DNA from: Limisphaera sp.
GTDB lineage: Bacteria; Verrucomicrobiota; Verrucomicrobiia; Limisphaerales; Limisphaeraceae
Reading direction: 5' to 3'
Assembly (NCBI GenBank): GCA_025057755.1
Contig: JANWVC010000008.1
Coordinates: 124,001 to 188,000 of the forward strand
Length of the DNA: 64,000 nt
In this document: piece after piece, positions 50,519 through 60,926 of the stretch
Position numbering within the stretch: position 1 is the first letter of the stretch
Layout: each line of letters starts with the position of its first letter
Position numbers and translations under genes: made by a program
The notes under the pieces: generated by a model
The model's database searches: none
The model's input: only the letters and a program-made list of their open reading frames with translations
Told to the model about the DNA's origin: nothing

Positions 50519-51262
50519 TCAGATTGGCGCATCCTCATCCGCCCGCACAAAATGGAGGAACAACTCGTTACCCCGCCGTCGCTGGGCCACGCGTCGGAAT
50601 TGTTTGGCCTTCTCGAGCTGATCGAATCCCTCACCCTCGGCGATCGTAGGTGCGGCGCGGCCGCCCACAATGTAGGGGCAGACGGTGAGGAATAGCTCAT
50701 CCACCAGGCCGGCGCGAATCAGGCTGTCATTGAGCTGGCCGCCGCCCTCACAAACCAGTCTTTGCACCCGCCACTCCTGACGCAGTCTCTGCAAGGTCGG
50801 GAGCCAATCAATTTCCATACGGCCGCACACCCACACGGCGTCGGCTACCGAGCGCAGCTTTTTTAAACGCCAAGTCGGGGCACGTTCCGTCGTGAGCACC
50901 AGGATCGGGGAAAACCGCTTCCGGAACAGGTGGGCTTGCGGTGTCAAGGAACCGGAGCCGGTGACGACGATGCGCAGATTGTATTCCGCCAGGCCCTGCT
51001 GCATGCGCCATTGTCGGAATCGGCGTGGACCGGGACCAAGATCTACGGCTCCGGATTGAATCGTTCGCGCACCAGCCACGACCGCGTCTGCAGTGGCCCG
51101 CAACGCCAGCAGGTATTCATGGTCCAACCTGCTGCCGAACGTGGCAATGCGCTGGTCAGCCGTGGCGATTTTGCCATCGGCGGTCATGGCCATGTTCACG
51201 ATGACCAGTGGGCGCGACCTTGGGATTGGCTGTTGCGGGCGTGGCCAGCGGCTCAGGCTCAT
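50519..51262 (-). CDS. RibD C-terminal (DHFR-like) domain protein
   Basis: PLVIVNMAMTADGKIATADQRIATFGS..LRATADAVVAGARTIQSGAVDLGPGPRRF..VQRLVCEGGGQLNDSLIRAGLVDELFLTVCPYIVGG. Confidence 0.87.
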   Translation of the reverse strand: MSLSRWPRPQQPIPRSRPLVIVNMAMTADGKIATADQRIATFGSRLDHEYLLALRATADAVVAGARTIQSGAVDLGPGPRRFRQWRMQQGLAEYNLRIVVTGSGSLTPQAHLFRKRFSPILVLTTERAPTWRLKKLRSVADAVWVCGRMEIDWLPTLQRLRQEWRVQRLVCEGGGQLNDSLIRAGLVDELFLTVCPYIVGGRAAPTIAEGEGFDQLEKAKQFRRVAQRRRGNELFLHFVRADEDAPI

Positions 51263-52335
51263 AAGATCAACATGGCATCCCCGTAGCTGAAGAATCGGTA
51301 GCGTCTTTGAATAGCTTCCGCATAGGTTTTCAAGATTAATTCGCGCCCCCTCATCTCTCCCGGAGCGGCGAACGCGCTCACCAGCATCAGCAGGGTGGAG
51401 CCGGGCAAATGAAAATTCGTTAACAAAGCGCCGACCACACGGAAGTGGTAGGGGGGATAGATGAACAGACGAGTGCGCCCGCGTGTGGCGCGGATTTGGC
51501 CTTCATGCCATGCAGCCACCGTTTCGAGCACGCGCACTGTAGTGGTGCCCACGGCGATGATGCGACGCTGCTCTGCCCGTGCCCGTTCAATCGCTTGGGC
51601 GGTGGACTCGGGCAGGTCGAAGCGTTCTTCATGCATCACGTGATCTTCCACCGAACTGACCCGAATCGGGGCAAAGGTGCCCAGACCCACGTGGAGGGTA
51701 ACGAAGCAAGTTTCGACGCCCTGCGCGCGAAGGGTTTGTAGGAGTTCCGGTGTGAAGTGCAGTCCGGCCGTGGGCGCGGCTGCCGAACCTGGTACGCGGG
51801 CATAGACTGTCTGGTAACGCTCGCGGTCTAGAGAGTCCTCCGCGCCGTCGCTTCGTTCAATGTAGGGCGGCAAGGGCACGAGTCCCAAACGATCCAGCTC
51901 ATTTAAGACATCGGGCGTGCCTCGAAACCGGATTCGATGCTCAAATCCGTCGCCTTTCTCAATGACCTCAGCTTCAATGGAGGTGATTTGGCCGTGACGA
52001 TCCATGAGAACGATTCGTGTGCCGCGCCGTGCCCGCTTGGCCGGGCGCAGCAGAGCCAACCAGAGGTTGGTTTCGAGCTGCTCCAGCAAGAGCAGCTCAA
52101 AACGTCCTCCTGTACGGGCGTTTTGCCCGGTTAAGCGGGCGGGGATGACCCGACTGTCATTCAGAACTAACACGTCGCCCGCGCGCAGGTAGGCCGGTAG
52201 ATCAGAAAACTGACGATGTTCGCACACACCGCTGGTCCGATGAAGGACCAGCAGTCGAGAGGCGTCCCTTCGGAGGGCCGGACTTTGGGCGATTAACTCC
52301 GGTGGCAAGTCGTAGTGGAAATCCTCCACACGCAT
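51259..52335 (-). CDS. queA: S-adenosylmethionine:tRNA ribosyltransferase-isomerase
   Basis: MRVEDFHYDLPPELIAQSPALRRDASRLLVL..GDVLVLNDSRVIPARL..SAAAPTAGLHFTPELL..VGTTTVRVLETVA..LLTNFHLPGSTLLMLVSAF; 4-nt overlap with ribD-like gene. Confidence 0.96.
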   Translation of the reverse strand: MRVEDFHYDLPPELIAQSPALRRDASRLLVLHRTSGVCEHRQFSDLPAYLRAGDVLVLNDSRVIPARLTGQNARTGGRFELLLLEQLETNLWLALLRPAKRARRGTRIVLMDRHGQITSIEAEVIEKGDGFEHRIRFRGTPDVLNELDRLGLVPLPPYIERSDGAEDSLDRERYQTVYARVPGSAAAPTAGLHFTPELLQTLRAQGVETCFVTLHVGLGTFAPIRVSSVEDHVMHEERFDLPESTAQAIERARAEQRRIIAVGTTTVRVLETVAAWHEGQIRATRGRTRLFIYPPYHFRVVGALLTNFHLPGSTLLMLVSAFAAPGEMRGRELILKTYAEAIQRRYRFFSYGDAMLIL

Positions 52336-52560
52336 CGGCCCGCCATGCTAACTCGGAGTCGGCTGGAAGCAAAAGCCCGGAACGGCGAAGCCCGCTTTTT
52401 GTGGGACCGCAGTGGACGGAGAACCAAAGACCCGTCGGCATGCAGGTGGCCGGGCACGGATGCACGAGCGAAAAGATCAAAATGCAGCCCGTCGAAGGGC
52501 GATGCCCCGGTGGAACCTGCAGCTCCTGGGTGGTTGTGGGGCCGGAAGCCCGACGTATGA

Positions 52561-53349
52561 TCAAGCGGCCACAGGTTGCTCCTTCATGATCCAATCATAG
52601 CCTTTGGCTTCCAATTCCAGCGCCAATTGGCGATCCCCGGATCGAACGATGCGGCCGTCCACCAGGACATGCACATAGTCTGGAATGATATAGTTGAGCA
52701 AGCGCTGGTAATGCGTGATCACCAGTTGTGCGTTGTCAGGACGTTTCAGCTTGTTGACGCCATTGGCGACCACCTTCAAGGCGTCAATGTCCAGACCGGA
52801 GTCCGTTTCATCTAAAATCGCCAGCTTGGGCTCGAGCACCGCCATTTGGAAGATTTCCGCCCGCTTCTTTTCTCCGCCGGAGAAACCTTCGTTGACGGAT
52901 CGCTTCAATAATTCCTCGGGCAGTTCCAAAAGTCGCACCTTTTCCTTCACCAAACTGAGGAACTCCATGGCATCCAGTTCGGGCAACCCGCGGTGCTTCC
53001 GAATCTCGTTTAGAGCGGCTTTCAGGAAGTACGTGCTGTTTACGCCGGGAATCTCCACGGGATACTGGAAAGCCAGGAAGAGACCTTCCCGGGCGCGTTC
53101 TTCTGGATCCATCTCCAACAAGTTGCGTCCGCAATACCGGACCTCGCCTCGATGAATTTCATACCCTTCTCGGCCGGCTAGAATGGCAGCAAGAGTGCTT
53201 TTGCCGCTGCCGTTCGGGCCCATGATGGCGTGCACCTGACCGGGGTAAATGGCCAGATTCACGCCCTTGAGGATCTGCCGACCCTCCACACCAGCGCTCA
53301 GGTCTAGGATCTCGAGTATCGGTTCTCCAGCCATGATTCTTTTGTCCAT
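52561..53349 (-). CDS. sufC: Fe-S cluster assembly ATPase SufC
   Basis: [96 protein letters not shown]. Confidence 0.94.
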   Translation of the reverse strand: MDKRIMAGEPILEILDLSAGVEGRQILKGVNLAIYPGQVHAIMGPNGSGKSTLAAILAGREGYEIHRGEVRYCGRNLLEMDPEERAREGLFLAFQYPVEIPGVNSTYFLKAALNEIRKHRGLPELDAMEFLSLVKEKVRLLELPEELLKRSVNEGFSGGEKKRAEIFQMAVLEPKLAILDETDSGLDIDALKVVANGVNKLKRPDNAQLVITHYQRLLNYIIPDYVHVLVDGRIVRSGDRQLALELEAKGYDWIMKEQPVAA

Positions 53350-53536
53350 CTGGGGTCCCCCCACCTCGGACGCAACACATTTGCCCGAGATAGGGGCAGA
53401 CCGGCTCCATTGTTTTGATTCGTTCGAGCTTCGCTGCACCTGCCGTTCCGGGAGCCTTCCCGGCCGCATGCAGGGCAATTATTTTGGCACAATTGCGTGT
53501 CTGCTGCAAATCACCTTGCAGAGCATGTGCTCTGGA

Positions 53537-54916
53537 TCAAGGGCTCTTAATAACCGAGGCAGATTCCTTGCCAACCTCCTCTGCGGCAGGGCGCGCGAGA
53601 GCCACCGCAACGGACTTTGCCGGGCCTGAACCTGTGCTTGCTTCTAATGAAGCGCCAACGACTTTTTTAGCGGCCGACAAGTGACCTTTGCCAATCGAAC
53701 AACCATTAAACGCTTGGACGCGGGCTCCGTCCGCGCACGGCTTCGGACGGGGTCTCAGGTTGTAAAGCAGATTCTTCCAATGATCTCCTCGTCGGTAGCT
53801 GGTACCCAACGCGCCGCTGGGATCATAGCCGCAGTGCACCATGCAGTTTTCGCAACGGGGGTCGCGCGCAATCCCATTGACAACACCGTACTTGTCCCAA
53901 TCGACCTTTGCCAACATCTCGGCATAGCTGGGATAATGCGCGTCAGTGATGAGGTAACACGGCGCCTTCCAACCCTTAATGTTGTAGGTGGGAATAGCCC
54001 ATGCCGTGCAGGTCAGGTCGCGGAGACCGGCCAAAAATTCCTGATAGACTGGTGTGCCCAGCAGGTTAAATTGCCGGCCCCAGTCGAGGATGCGGGCGAA
54101 TTTTTGGCGGGTCGCATCTCTGGTAAGGAAGAATTCCTTGGGATCTTTGCCCAAGCGGCGGATCATGTCTTTCTTGGCCGCATCATAGTCATAACCGGGG
54201 GAAATCGTGTGCCCGTCTACGCCCAGCCACGAAAAGAAACGAAACATGTCCTCGATTTCCTGCACGTCCGTCTCCCGATACACGGTAGTGTTGGTGGCCA
54301 CTTGAAAGCCGAGGCGTTTGGCCAATCGAATGGCCGCCACGCATTCCCGAAACACACCCTCGCGTTCTACGATTAAGTCATGCGTATATTCCAGCCCATC
54401 AATATGCACGTTCCAATAGAACCATTGTGTGGGTCGGATCACGGGGCGGCCATCTCGTTTTCCCTTTCGAATCGCCTCGAGCTGTGCCGACGTGATGAGG
54501 CCGTCCTTCACCATCTCGTGGAGCCGGGCGTCGAGTTCGGGTCTGTACATGGCAGCCAGGTAATCGCACAGTTTCCGACGCATGAACACCCCGTTCGTGC
54601 ACAGATACACGATCCGCCCTTGCTCGAGCAGCCCCTGCACCAATTCTTCGATCTGCGGATAAATGAGAGGCTCACCGCCACAAATGGATACCATGGGGGC
54701 GTCACATTCTTGAGCTGCCGCCAGGCAACGGTCCAGAGGCACCATGTCCTTGAGGCTGGTGGAGTATTCCCGAATCCGACCGCAGCCGGTGCAGGTCAAG
54801 TTGCAGGTGTGCAGCGGTTCTAATTGCAGGACCATTGCGAACTTCGGCGTGCGCCGAAGTTTGTGCTTTAAGATGTGGCCGGCGATCTTAAGGGTTAAGG
54901 CGAAAGGAAAACGCAT
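53537..54916 (-). CDS. hpnH: Hopanoid biosynthesis radical SAM protein HpnH (adenosyl-hopene transferase type)
   Basis: LQLEPLHTCNLTCTGCGRIREYSTSLKDMVPLDRCLAAAQECDAPMVSICGGEPLIYPQIEELV..LYLCTNGVFM..CENCMVHCGYDPSGAL. Confidence 0.88.
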   Translation of the reverse strand: MRFPFALTLKIAGHILKHKLRRTPKFAMVLQLEPLHTCNLTCTGCGRIREYSTSLKDMVPLDRCLAAAQECDAPMVSICGGEPLIYPQIEELVQGLLEQGRIVYLCTNGVFMRRKLCDYLAAMYRPELDARLHEMVKDGLITSAQLEAIRKGKRDGRPVIRPTQWFYWNVHIDGLEYTHDLIVEREGVFRECVAAIRLAKRLGFQVATNTTVYRETDVQEIEDMFRFFSWLGVDGHTISPGYDYDAAKKDMIRRLGKDPKEFFLTRDATRQKFARILDWGRQFNLLGTPVYQEFLAGLRDLTCTAWAIPTYNIKGWKAPCYLITDAHYPSYAEMLAKVDWDKYGVVNGIARDPRCENCMVHCGYDPSGALGTSYRRGDHWKNLLYNLRPRPKPCADGARVQAFNGCSIGKGHLSAAKKVVGASLEASTGSGPAKSVAVALARPAAEEVGKESASVIKSP

Positions 54917-54922
54917 GGGATT

Positions 54923-55120
54923 TCAAATGACGGGCTTTACCGGGCTGGTGACCGACGGATGGGGTGCGAATGAATCCGTTTTCGCCGGGGGCGCGGCTTG
55001 AATGAACCAGAGAGGAGAGATTGGCACGTTGGCATTAAATCCACCACAGCCGGTCCCTCCACACGCCGCCACCAGCAGAATAAACAGCGTAACAGTTCTG
55101 GCGATGGCCTTGTGTTTCAC
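54923..55120 (-). CDS. Small lipoprotein
   Basis: VKHKAIARTVTLFILLVAACGGTGCGGFNANVPISPLWFIQAAPPAKT; lipobox-type region immediately upstream of hpnH on the same strand. Confidence 0.55.
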   Translation of the reverse strand: MKHKAIARTVTLFILLVAACGGTGCGGFNANVPISPLWFIQAAPPAKTDSFAPHPSVTSPVKPVI

Positions 55121-55376
55121 GCGCACGCAACTATAGAGCCGGATCAGCCCGCTGCAACTGTGAATTTTACCAATCGCCTCGCTCCAACGCTGCTCCACCT
55201 CCAAGATTCTGCCGATGCGGACCATTTGACTTCCCGAAAGGGACCGTCGCTAAACACAATTGCCACGCACTCAATCACCTGACCAGAGCCATTTCCGAGC
55301 GGTGTTTTATAAACCCAGCGTCGGATTTCCAGATTCCAGTTGCTTTTTCCCTGCCTCGCTCTGCTTGATGGTGGGG

Positions 55377-55970
55377 ATGTCAACCGAAGATGCCTTTGAT
55401 CGCGAACCGACGCCGGCCACGGAGGAAGGGGCCAGCCGAACCCGTTCACTTGCGCGCGGCCGTCGGCGCGGACGCGGGCGAGGTGGTGTGCGTGACCGGG
55501 CCGCCGGGCCTGACCGCGTCGAAACGCAGGATTCCGGCGCGCACCTTGCCTCAGATGAGCCGGCTGGCACAAAGCCGGACGCATCGGACATTCCCGAGGC
55601 GGATTCCGACGCGGCGCGTGTGCCGCAGGCGGCTCCTGAGCCGGTTAAGCCGGAAACGGGATCCCGCCTCGTTTCTCGTAAGCCGGCTGGGCGTGTCGAT
55701 CCCGCAACGCTTGCATCCGAAGGCAGCGATGCGACGGCCGCGCCACTGATTTCGGATCAAAGGCGAGCCCTGGATGAGGCTTTACGCCGGCTGCAAGACG
55801 TGGTGGTCGCTCTCAAGGAAATCACCGAAGACCTTGAGGAGGCAGCCGAGCTTTTGGATCTGGCTGCCGAATATAAGGAGGAGATGAATCGGGAAATTGA
55901 TCGTTTGAACCGACTCTTAAACCAGTTGCAGCGACCACGCGAGGGGCAACGAGCAGGTGGCCCCAGGTGA
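55377..55970 (+). CDS. Hypothetical protein: low-complexity N-terminus plus C-terminal coiled coil
   Basis: RGRRRGRGRGG basic patch; C-terminal heptad-like LRRLQDVVVALKEITEDLEEAAELLDLAAEYKEEMNREIDRLNRLLNQLQ. Confidence 0.55.
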   Translation: MSTEDAFDREPTPATEEGASRTRSLARGRRRGRGRGGVRDRAAGPDRVETQDSGAHLASDEPAGTKPDASDIPEADSDAARVPQAAPEPVKPETGSRLVSRKPAGRVDPATLASEGSDATAAPLISDQRRALDEALRRLQDVVVALKEITEDLEEAAELLDLAAEYKEEMNREIDRLNRLLNQLQRPREGQRAGGPR

Positions 55971-56304
55971 AGGGCCCCAGACCGGTTCTTGGTTGGATCC
56001 CATCGGGTGTGGCGTCCGTCGGGTATGGCTTGGGTTGTGATTTGGGGTGTGCCCAAGAGTGGTCCAGTCATGGGGAAATTGGTAAATAAAATGGGCGCTC
56101 ATGGTAGGGGAGTTTCTGCTCCTCAGCACGGGGTGGTGTCGTGATTCCAACGTTTGTTGCTGGCAGCATGCGACTTGCACAAGGAGGTCGGGCGGGCTAA
56201 TTAGCGTGCGGCCAATGAGTGGATCCATATGCCCCATTGGAATGAGGGCAGCGGTTGGCTTCTAGCGGGATGGAAGCCACATCGGTGATTGGGAGGGATC
56301 CGAC

Positions 56305-57012
56305 ATGATGCTGAATCGTGCCAACAACTTTAGGGCGTGTCATTCTACCTCTCGGGCTGGTTCTCTGGCGCCGTTCGGAGTTGGGCTGGCATTGTTGGGT
56401 TTGACCTTGGTGGTTTTGGTCGCCTTGGCCGTCGTGGGGCTTCAAACAGGACCCCGTCATGCGTTACCAGTGCTGGGAACAATACAGGACTTTGTTTTGA
56501 CCAACCAACACGGGCAACGAATCACATTGACCGAGTTGCGCGGCCGCGTCTGGGCAGCAGACATCATTTTTACCCGTTGCGCCGGCCCTTGCCCTGAAAT
56601 GACCCGTCGGATGAAGGCCTTACAGGACGCCCTGCCCTCCCGCAGTCGGATCCTTCTCGTGACACTGACGACCGATCCCCTCCATGACAGTCCGGAAGTA
56701 TTGCGGCGTTATGGCGAACGCTTCGGAGCAAACTTTCAGCATTGGTGGTTCCTGACGGGTGCGCCGGATCAAATCGCCCGTCTAGCTGTTGATGGGTTGA
56801 AGTTAACAGCACTGGAGATACCGGAGTCGCAGCGGACCAACCCGGCCGATCTTTTCATTCATAGCACTACCTTTGTTGTTGTGGATGCACAAGGTCGATT
56901 GCGGGCCAGTTTTGAGGCCGTGGGCGAAGATGTTTCATTCGAGCCGGTGAAGCGCCGGATACTGGGCGTGCTCCGACGATTGGAACGGGAAGCTACGAAT
57001 TCGCCCTCCTGA
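56305..57012 (+). CDS. SCO1/SenC-family protein
   Basis: FVLTNQHGQRITLTELRGRVWAADIIFTRCAGPCPEMTRRMKALQDAL..LVTLTTDPLHDSPEVLRRYGERFG..HSTTFVVVDAQGRLR. Confidence 0.92.
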   Translation: MMLNRANNFRACHSTSRAGSLAPFGVGLALLGLTLVVLVALAVVGLQTGPRHALPVLGTIQDFVLTNQHGQRITLTELRGRVWAADIIFTRCAGPCPEMTRRMKALQDALPSRSRILLVTLTTDPLHDSPEVLRRYGERFGANFQHWWFLTGAPDQIARLAVDGLKLTALEIPESQRTNPADLFIHSTTFVVVDAQGRLRASFEAVGEDVSFEPVKRRILGVLRRLEREATNSPS

Positions 57013-57028
57013 TGAAGATGGAAGGCCC

Positions 57029-57463
57029 ATGACTGTCCAGGACTTGCCAGCCTTCAATGCTTTCCTTAACGGCACCAGTGCCCTTCTGGTCTGTACGGGC
57101 TTGATGCTCATTCGGCGAGGTCATGCTACGGCCCACCGCTATTGCATGACTGCGGCGGTGGTGGTTTCGGGCCTCTTTCTGGTCAGTTACCTCTATTACC
57201 ACGCACATGCAGGCCGAACTGTTTTTCGTGAGCCGGCCGAATTTCGTCCGGTTTACCTTATTATTCTGTTCACTCACACGGTATTGGCCGTGGCCATTGT
57301 TCCCATGGTGTTGACCACGGTTGTGCTGGCCTGGCGCAGGCATTGGGAACGGCACCGGCGCTGGGCTCGCTGGACGTGGCCTCTCTGGCTATATGTATCA
57401 GTCACTGGGGTCCTGATCTACTTGTTGCTTTATCACATCTTCCCGCAAAACCCGGTTTCATGA
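57029..57463 (+). CDS. DUF420-family membrane protein
   Basis: LPAFNAFLNGTSALLVCTGLMLIRRGHATAHRYCMTAAVVVSGLFLVSYLYYHAHAGRTVF; follows the SCO gene. Confidence 0.9.
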   Translation: MTVQDLPAFNAFLNGTSALLVCTGLMLIRRGHATAHRYCMTAAVVVSGLFLVSYLYYHAHAGRTVFREPAEFRPVYLIILFTHTVLAVAIVPMVLTTVVLAWRRHWERHRRWARWTWPLWLYVSVTGVLIYLLLYHIFPQNPVS

Positions 57464-58735
57464 GAAAGTAGGTTTGTCCGCGGGTATTACTCTCTCCGAC
57501 GAGTGCCAGATGTAACGGGCTAACAGCACCCGTAAAACGGCGGCCATTGGAATGGCGAGGATGCCGCCAAGCAACCCGCCCAAAAGGGTCGTTCCTGTCA
57601 TGATGGCTACGATGATGACCATCGGATGCAATCCGACACGCGTGCCGAGGATCCGCGGCTGCAGGACATAACCTTCGATGGCCTGGACAATCGCCACGAC
57701 ACCCAACACCAGCAGCGGATGTTGCCAATCGCCATAGGTGACGAGGGCAAGGATGAGTGCCGTTAGGCAAGTCACAATGGCTCCTAAAAACGGGATAATG
57801 GTCAGGATCATCGCCATTGCTCCCAGCAGCACTGCATAGGGCAAGCCAATTAAGGCAAATCCAATGCCGTAAAGCACGCCGTCGCACATGGCCACGAGGA
57901 CCTGGCCCCGGAAAAAGGCGATCAGATGGTCGTTGACGGATCGGAGTACAAAAACCAATTCGTCCTTCAGTCTTGAATCGCGCAACGGCACGTACTTGGT
58001 CCATGTCCCAGCGATCCTGCGCTTTTCGACCAACAAGTAAAAAAGGTAGATGGGAATCAGAGCCAAGGCAGCCACCGCACCAAAGAGAGCGGTGACCCGG
58101 GATAGTTGATCGGCCAGCCAAGCACCGACAGCTCGGAGCGCACGGCCCGACCATTCCGTCACGCGCTGGACCGTCTGTGGGTCAAGTTGGTCCAGCCAGT
58201 TTGTACCCGGAGGCACGGTCGATTTGGCCGGGGCCCCAGCCTCCTTGTGGATTGCCTCTGGGACAGCGTTGGTATCAGGCGCCACGCGCAGCCAGGGCAA
58301 GCCGAACTTTCGGAGCGTCTGTTCCAACAACGCTGGCGGATGCGTGGCCCAATGCTCCAAGTGCGCCTCCAAGCGCGCGACGAACGTGGGCGCATTGCGT
58401 ACCAATTCGCGTGCTTGGCCTAACAGTTGTGGGACCACACTACCCACCAGCCCGGTTACCATCAGCAACGCCAAAACGAAAACCGCCCCCACTGCCTGCA
58501 CGCGAGTCATCCCCAAGCGCTCGAGTCGGTCCACGATCGGATCCAACAAGTATGCCAGAGCGCCGGCGACTGCCAGGGGCCATAGCACCGGCGATAGCAC
58601 GTCTAAGACACGGCCCAGCGCCCACACCAGGGCCGCTAGAAGAAACGCCAAAGTGGCAACACATAACCCAGTCAATGCGGCCCAAATCAACTTTGCTTGA
58701 AAAGGTGTGGGCGGAGGCAACATGGTCGAAGACAC
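57458..58735 (-). CDS. AI-2E/PerM-family transporter
   Basis: LAVAGALAYLLDPIVDRLERLGMTRVQAV..FRGQVLVAMCDGVLYGIGFALIGLPYAVLLGAMAMILTIIPFLGAIV..VLQPRILGTRVGLHPMVIIVAIMTGTTLLGGLLGGILAIPMAAVLRVL. Confidence 0.93.
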   Translation of the reverse strand: MSSTMLPPPTPFQAKLIWAALTGLCVATLAFLLAALVWALGRVLDVLSPVLWPLAVAGALAYLLDPIVDRLERLGMTRVQAVGAVFVLALLMVTGLVGSVVPQLLGQARELVRNAPTFVARLEAHLEHWATHPPALLEQTLRKFGLPWLRVAPDTNAVPEAIHKEAGAPAKSTVPPGTNWLDQLDPQTVQRVTEWSGRALRAVGAWLADQLSRVTALFGAVAALALIPIYLFYLLVEKRRIAGTWTKYVPLRDSRLKDELVFVLRSVNDHLIAFFRGQVLVAMCDGVLYGIGFALIGLPYAVLLGAMAMILTIIPFLGAIVTCLTALILALVTYGDWQHPLLVLGVVAIVQAIEGYVLQPRILGTRVGLHPMVIIVAIMTGTTLLGGLLGGILAIPMAAVLRVLLARYIWHSSERVIPADKPTFS

Positions 58736-58758
58736 CGAAGCCCGACCTCAATGGCACC

Positions 58759-59574
58759 TCAGCTCGAACTCAATCGTGCCGCCGTTTCCGTCGCCCGGCG
58801 AACGGCCTTCATTAAAACACCCTGAAAGGCTCCCTCGGCCAGTGCTTGAAGGCCTTCAATGGTTGTGCCGCCCGGGCTGGTGACCATTTCCTTCACCTGC
58901 GCCGGATGCAAGCCTTTCTCCTTCATTAATTGAATGGTACCGGCAACCGTTTGTACAGCAAGTTGGAAAGCTATCGGGCGCGGCAGTCCGCAGGCCACGC
59001 CGCCGTCTGTGAGTCCCTCCACAAACTGACAAACATAAGCTGGGCCACTTCCACTCAGGCCCGTAACCGCATTCAACAAGGCTTCCGGGACCTCGACCGC
59101 CAGTCCGACTGCGGCCAACAGACGTTGCGTAAGACGAATATCCTGAGTGGTGGCGTTTCGGCCGGGACAGAATGCGGAGGCGGCTGCGCCTACCAGGGCT
59201 GGTGTGTTGGGCATGACGCGGACGACGCGAGCCCCCGCTGGCAGGCCGCTTTCCAGTCGTTCCAAGCTGACTCCTGCAGCAATGGAAATCAGAACATGCT
59301 CCGATGTGAACAAGGGTCGGATTTCCTCCAACACTTCACCAACATGATTGGGTTTGACGGCCAGGACGAGCACACGGGCTTCGGCGATCACCTCCCGGTT
59401 CGTTCTCACACTACGGCCACCGGTTTCACGACTAAAAGATTGTCGTGCGTCCGGATTCGGGTCACTGCCCAGTAGCTCCGATGCTTTAACTAAACCCGCC
59501 TTAAGAAACCCGCGCGCCAGGGCCGTGGCCATCTGCCCGGTGCCGAGAAAACCTAACGTTCGAGTCGTTGGCAT
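58759..59574 (-). CDS. proC: Pyrroline-5-carboxylate reductase
   Basis: TLGFLGTGQMATALARGFLKAG..VLAVKPNHVGEVL..RVMPNTPALVGAAASAF..ALLNAVTGLSGSGPAYVCQFVEGLTDGGVACGL..KEMVTSPGGTTIEGLQAL. Confidence 0.96.
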   Translation of the reverse strand: MPTTRTLGFLGTGQMATALARGFLKAGLVKASELLGSDPNPDARQSFSRETGGRSVRTNREVIAEARVLVLAVKPNHVGEVLEEIRPLFTSEHVLISIAAGVSLERLESGLPAGARVVRVMPNTPALVGAAASAFCPGRNATTQDIRLTQRLLAAVGLAVEVPEALLNAVTGLSGSGPAYVCQFVEGLTDGGVACGLPRPIAFQLAVQTVAGTIQLMKEKGLHPAQVKEMVTSPGGTTIEGLQALAEGAFQGVLMKAVRRATETAARLSSS

Positions 59575-59919
59575 GCCGGTTTTCTACCAGCGGCCTGCTA
59601 CCGCCGCAAAGGCCAAAAACCGGGTCAGTCCTCCGGCTCCTGGCTAACGTCACGATCCAACGACGATCCGAAAGGCCCAACTTCATGTTCCGGGTGCCCA
59701 CGGATTATAGGCAGCCGGCCACGACAGCCAGGCAACTGCATCCTCCGTGTGAGATTTGAGGTGAAAGCGGCAAACTTGATAGGGAGTTTGAGAGAGGTTG
59801 GTTGAGTGCGCTGCTTGACGCGGGCACTATGCGGGCTTACCTGTGGGAAGAGTGAACAAGGGGCAGCGTGCCTATAGCGCACAAACAGGGTGTTAACAGT
59901 CTCAAGCTGGGAACAAACC

Positions 59920-60684
59920 ATGAAGCCTTTCGTGAACCAGCGTGGATTCACATTGATCGAGCTTCTAGTCGTTATAGCAATTATTGCCATTTTGGCAGCG
60001 CTGCTGTTGCCGGCTTTGGGGGCCGCTAAGGAAAAGGGTAAGCGGGCCTCCTGCATCAACAACCTGCGCCAATTGGCTGTGGGTGTGAACATGTATGCTA
60101 TCGACAACGCCGACCGCGTTTTGCAAGCGCGATGGAGTGGCGGTTATTTTGTGCAGAACTGTCTGAATCCGCCGGAGGCGGCTGCAGCGGCCATGGTGGG
60201 ATTGGTCGTGCAGTCCAACACGGTGTCGGTTTGGACCTGCCCGAACCGTCCCGGCCTACCTGTGTTTGAGCCGCAGTATCCCCAATGGGTCTTGGGCTAT
60301 CAGTATTTCGGTGGACTGACCAACTGGCTCAATCCTGCCGGAAGTTTTCCCTCGCGCAGTCCGGTGAAAATTGGCACGGCCAAAGGCACTTGGACGTTGG
60401 CTGCGGACGCCGTGGGCAAAATCAATGGTACATGGGGCGGGCAGGAGACGGGCCGCGAGTTTGTTTACGCCAACATGCCCCAACACCGGTCCTCGCGCTC
60501 AATGGTACCCGTGGGCGGTAACCAAGTGTTTGTGGATGGCTCGGCTCGTTGGATTAAGTTCGAGCGCATGTACTTTTTAACGACTTGGAATACCGGCACT
60601 CGAATTTATTACTTTTATCAGGATCCGGATGATTTCGATCCCGTGCTGAAAGCCCGCCTTCCAAGTCTGACTGCCCGGCCTTAA
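59920..60684 (+). CDS. Prepilin-type N-terminal cleavage/methylation (pseudopilin-like) protein
   Basis: [63 protein letters not shown]. Confidence 0.92.
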   Translation: MKPFVNQRGFTLIELLVVIAIIAILAALLLPALGAAKEKGKRASCINNLRQLAVGVNMYAIDNADRVLQARWSGGYFVQNCLNPPEAAAAAMVGLVVQSNTVSVWTCPNRPGLPVFEPQYPQWVLGYQYFGGLTNWLNPAGSFPSRSPVKIGTAKGTWTLAADAVGKINGTWGGQETGREFVYANMPQHRSSRSMVPVGGNQVFVDGSARWIKFERMYFLTTWNTGTRIYYFYQDPDDFDPVLKARLPSLTARP

Positions 60685-60786
60685 ATTTGCTGTCGAGGGA
60701 GCTCAACCCCCGGCCGGCCGGGCCAAAGGAAAGCCGAAGGCATTTGAACTGAGAGAATAGACTTTTGCATCTGCATAACCGAAAGG

Positions 60787-60814
60787 AGCAAACTGCAGAT
60801 AGCAAGCTGCAGAT
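60787..60814. repeat. 14-bp tandem repeat, two copies
   Basis: agcaaactgcagat / agcaagctgcagat, one mismatch. Confidence 0.6.
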
Positions 60815-60926
60815 GGGTCCAGGCGCGATTGCAAGTGTCCGGGCCACAAATGCTAAAAGCCGCCCGTAAGTCGCAACAAGCGGTTCGCAAACTCGTCCGC
60901 CCGGGGGCTTCGCAGAGCAGATTGCC

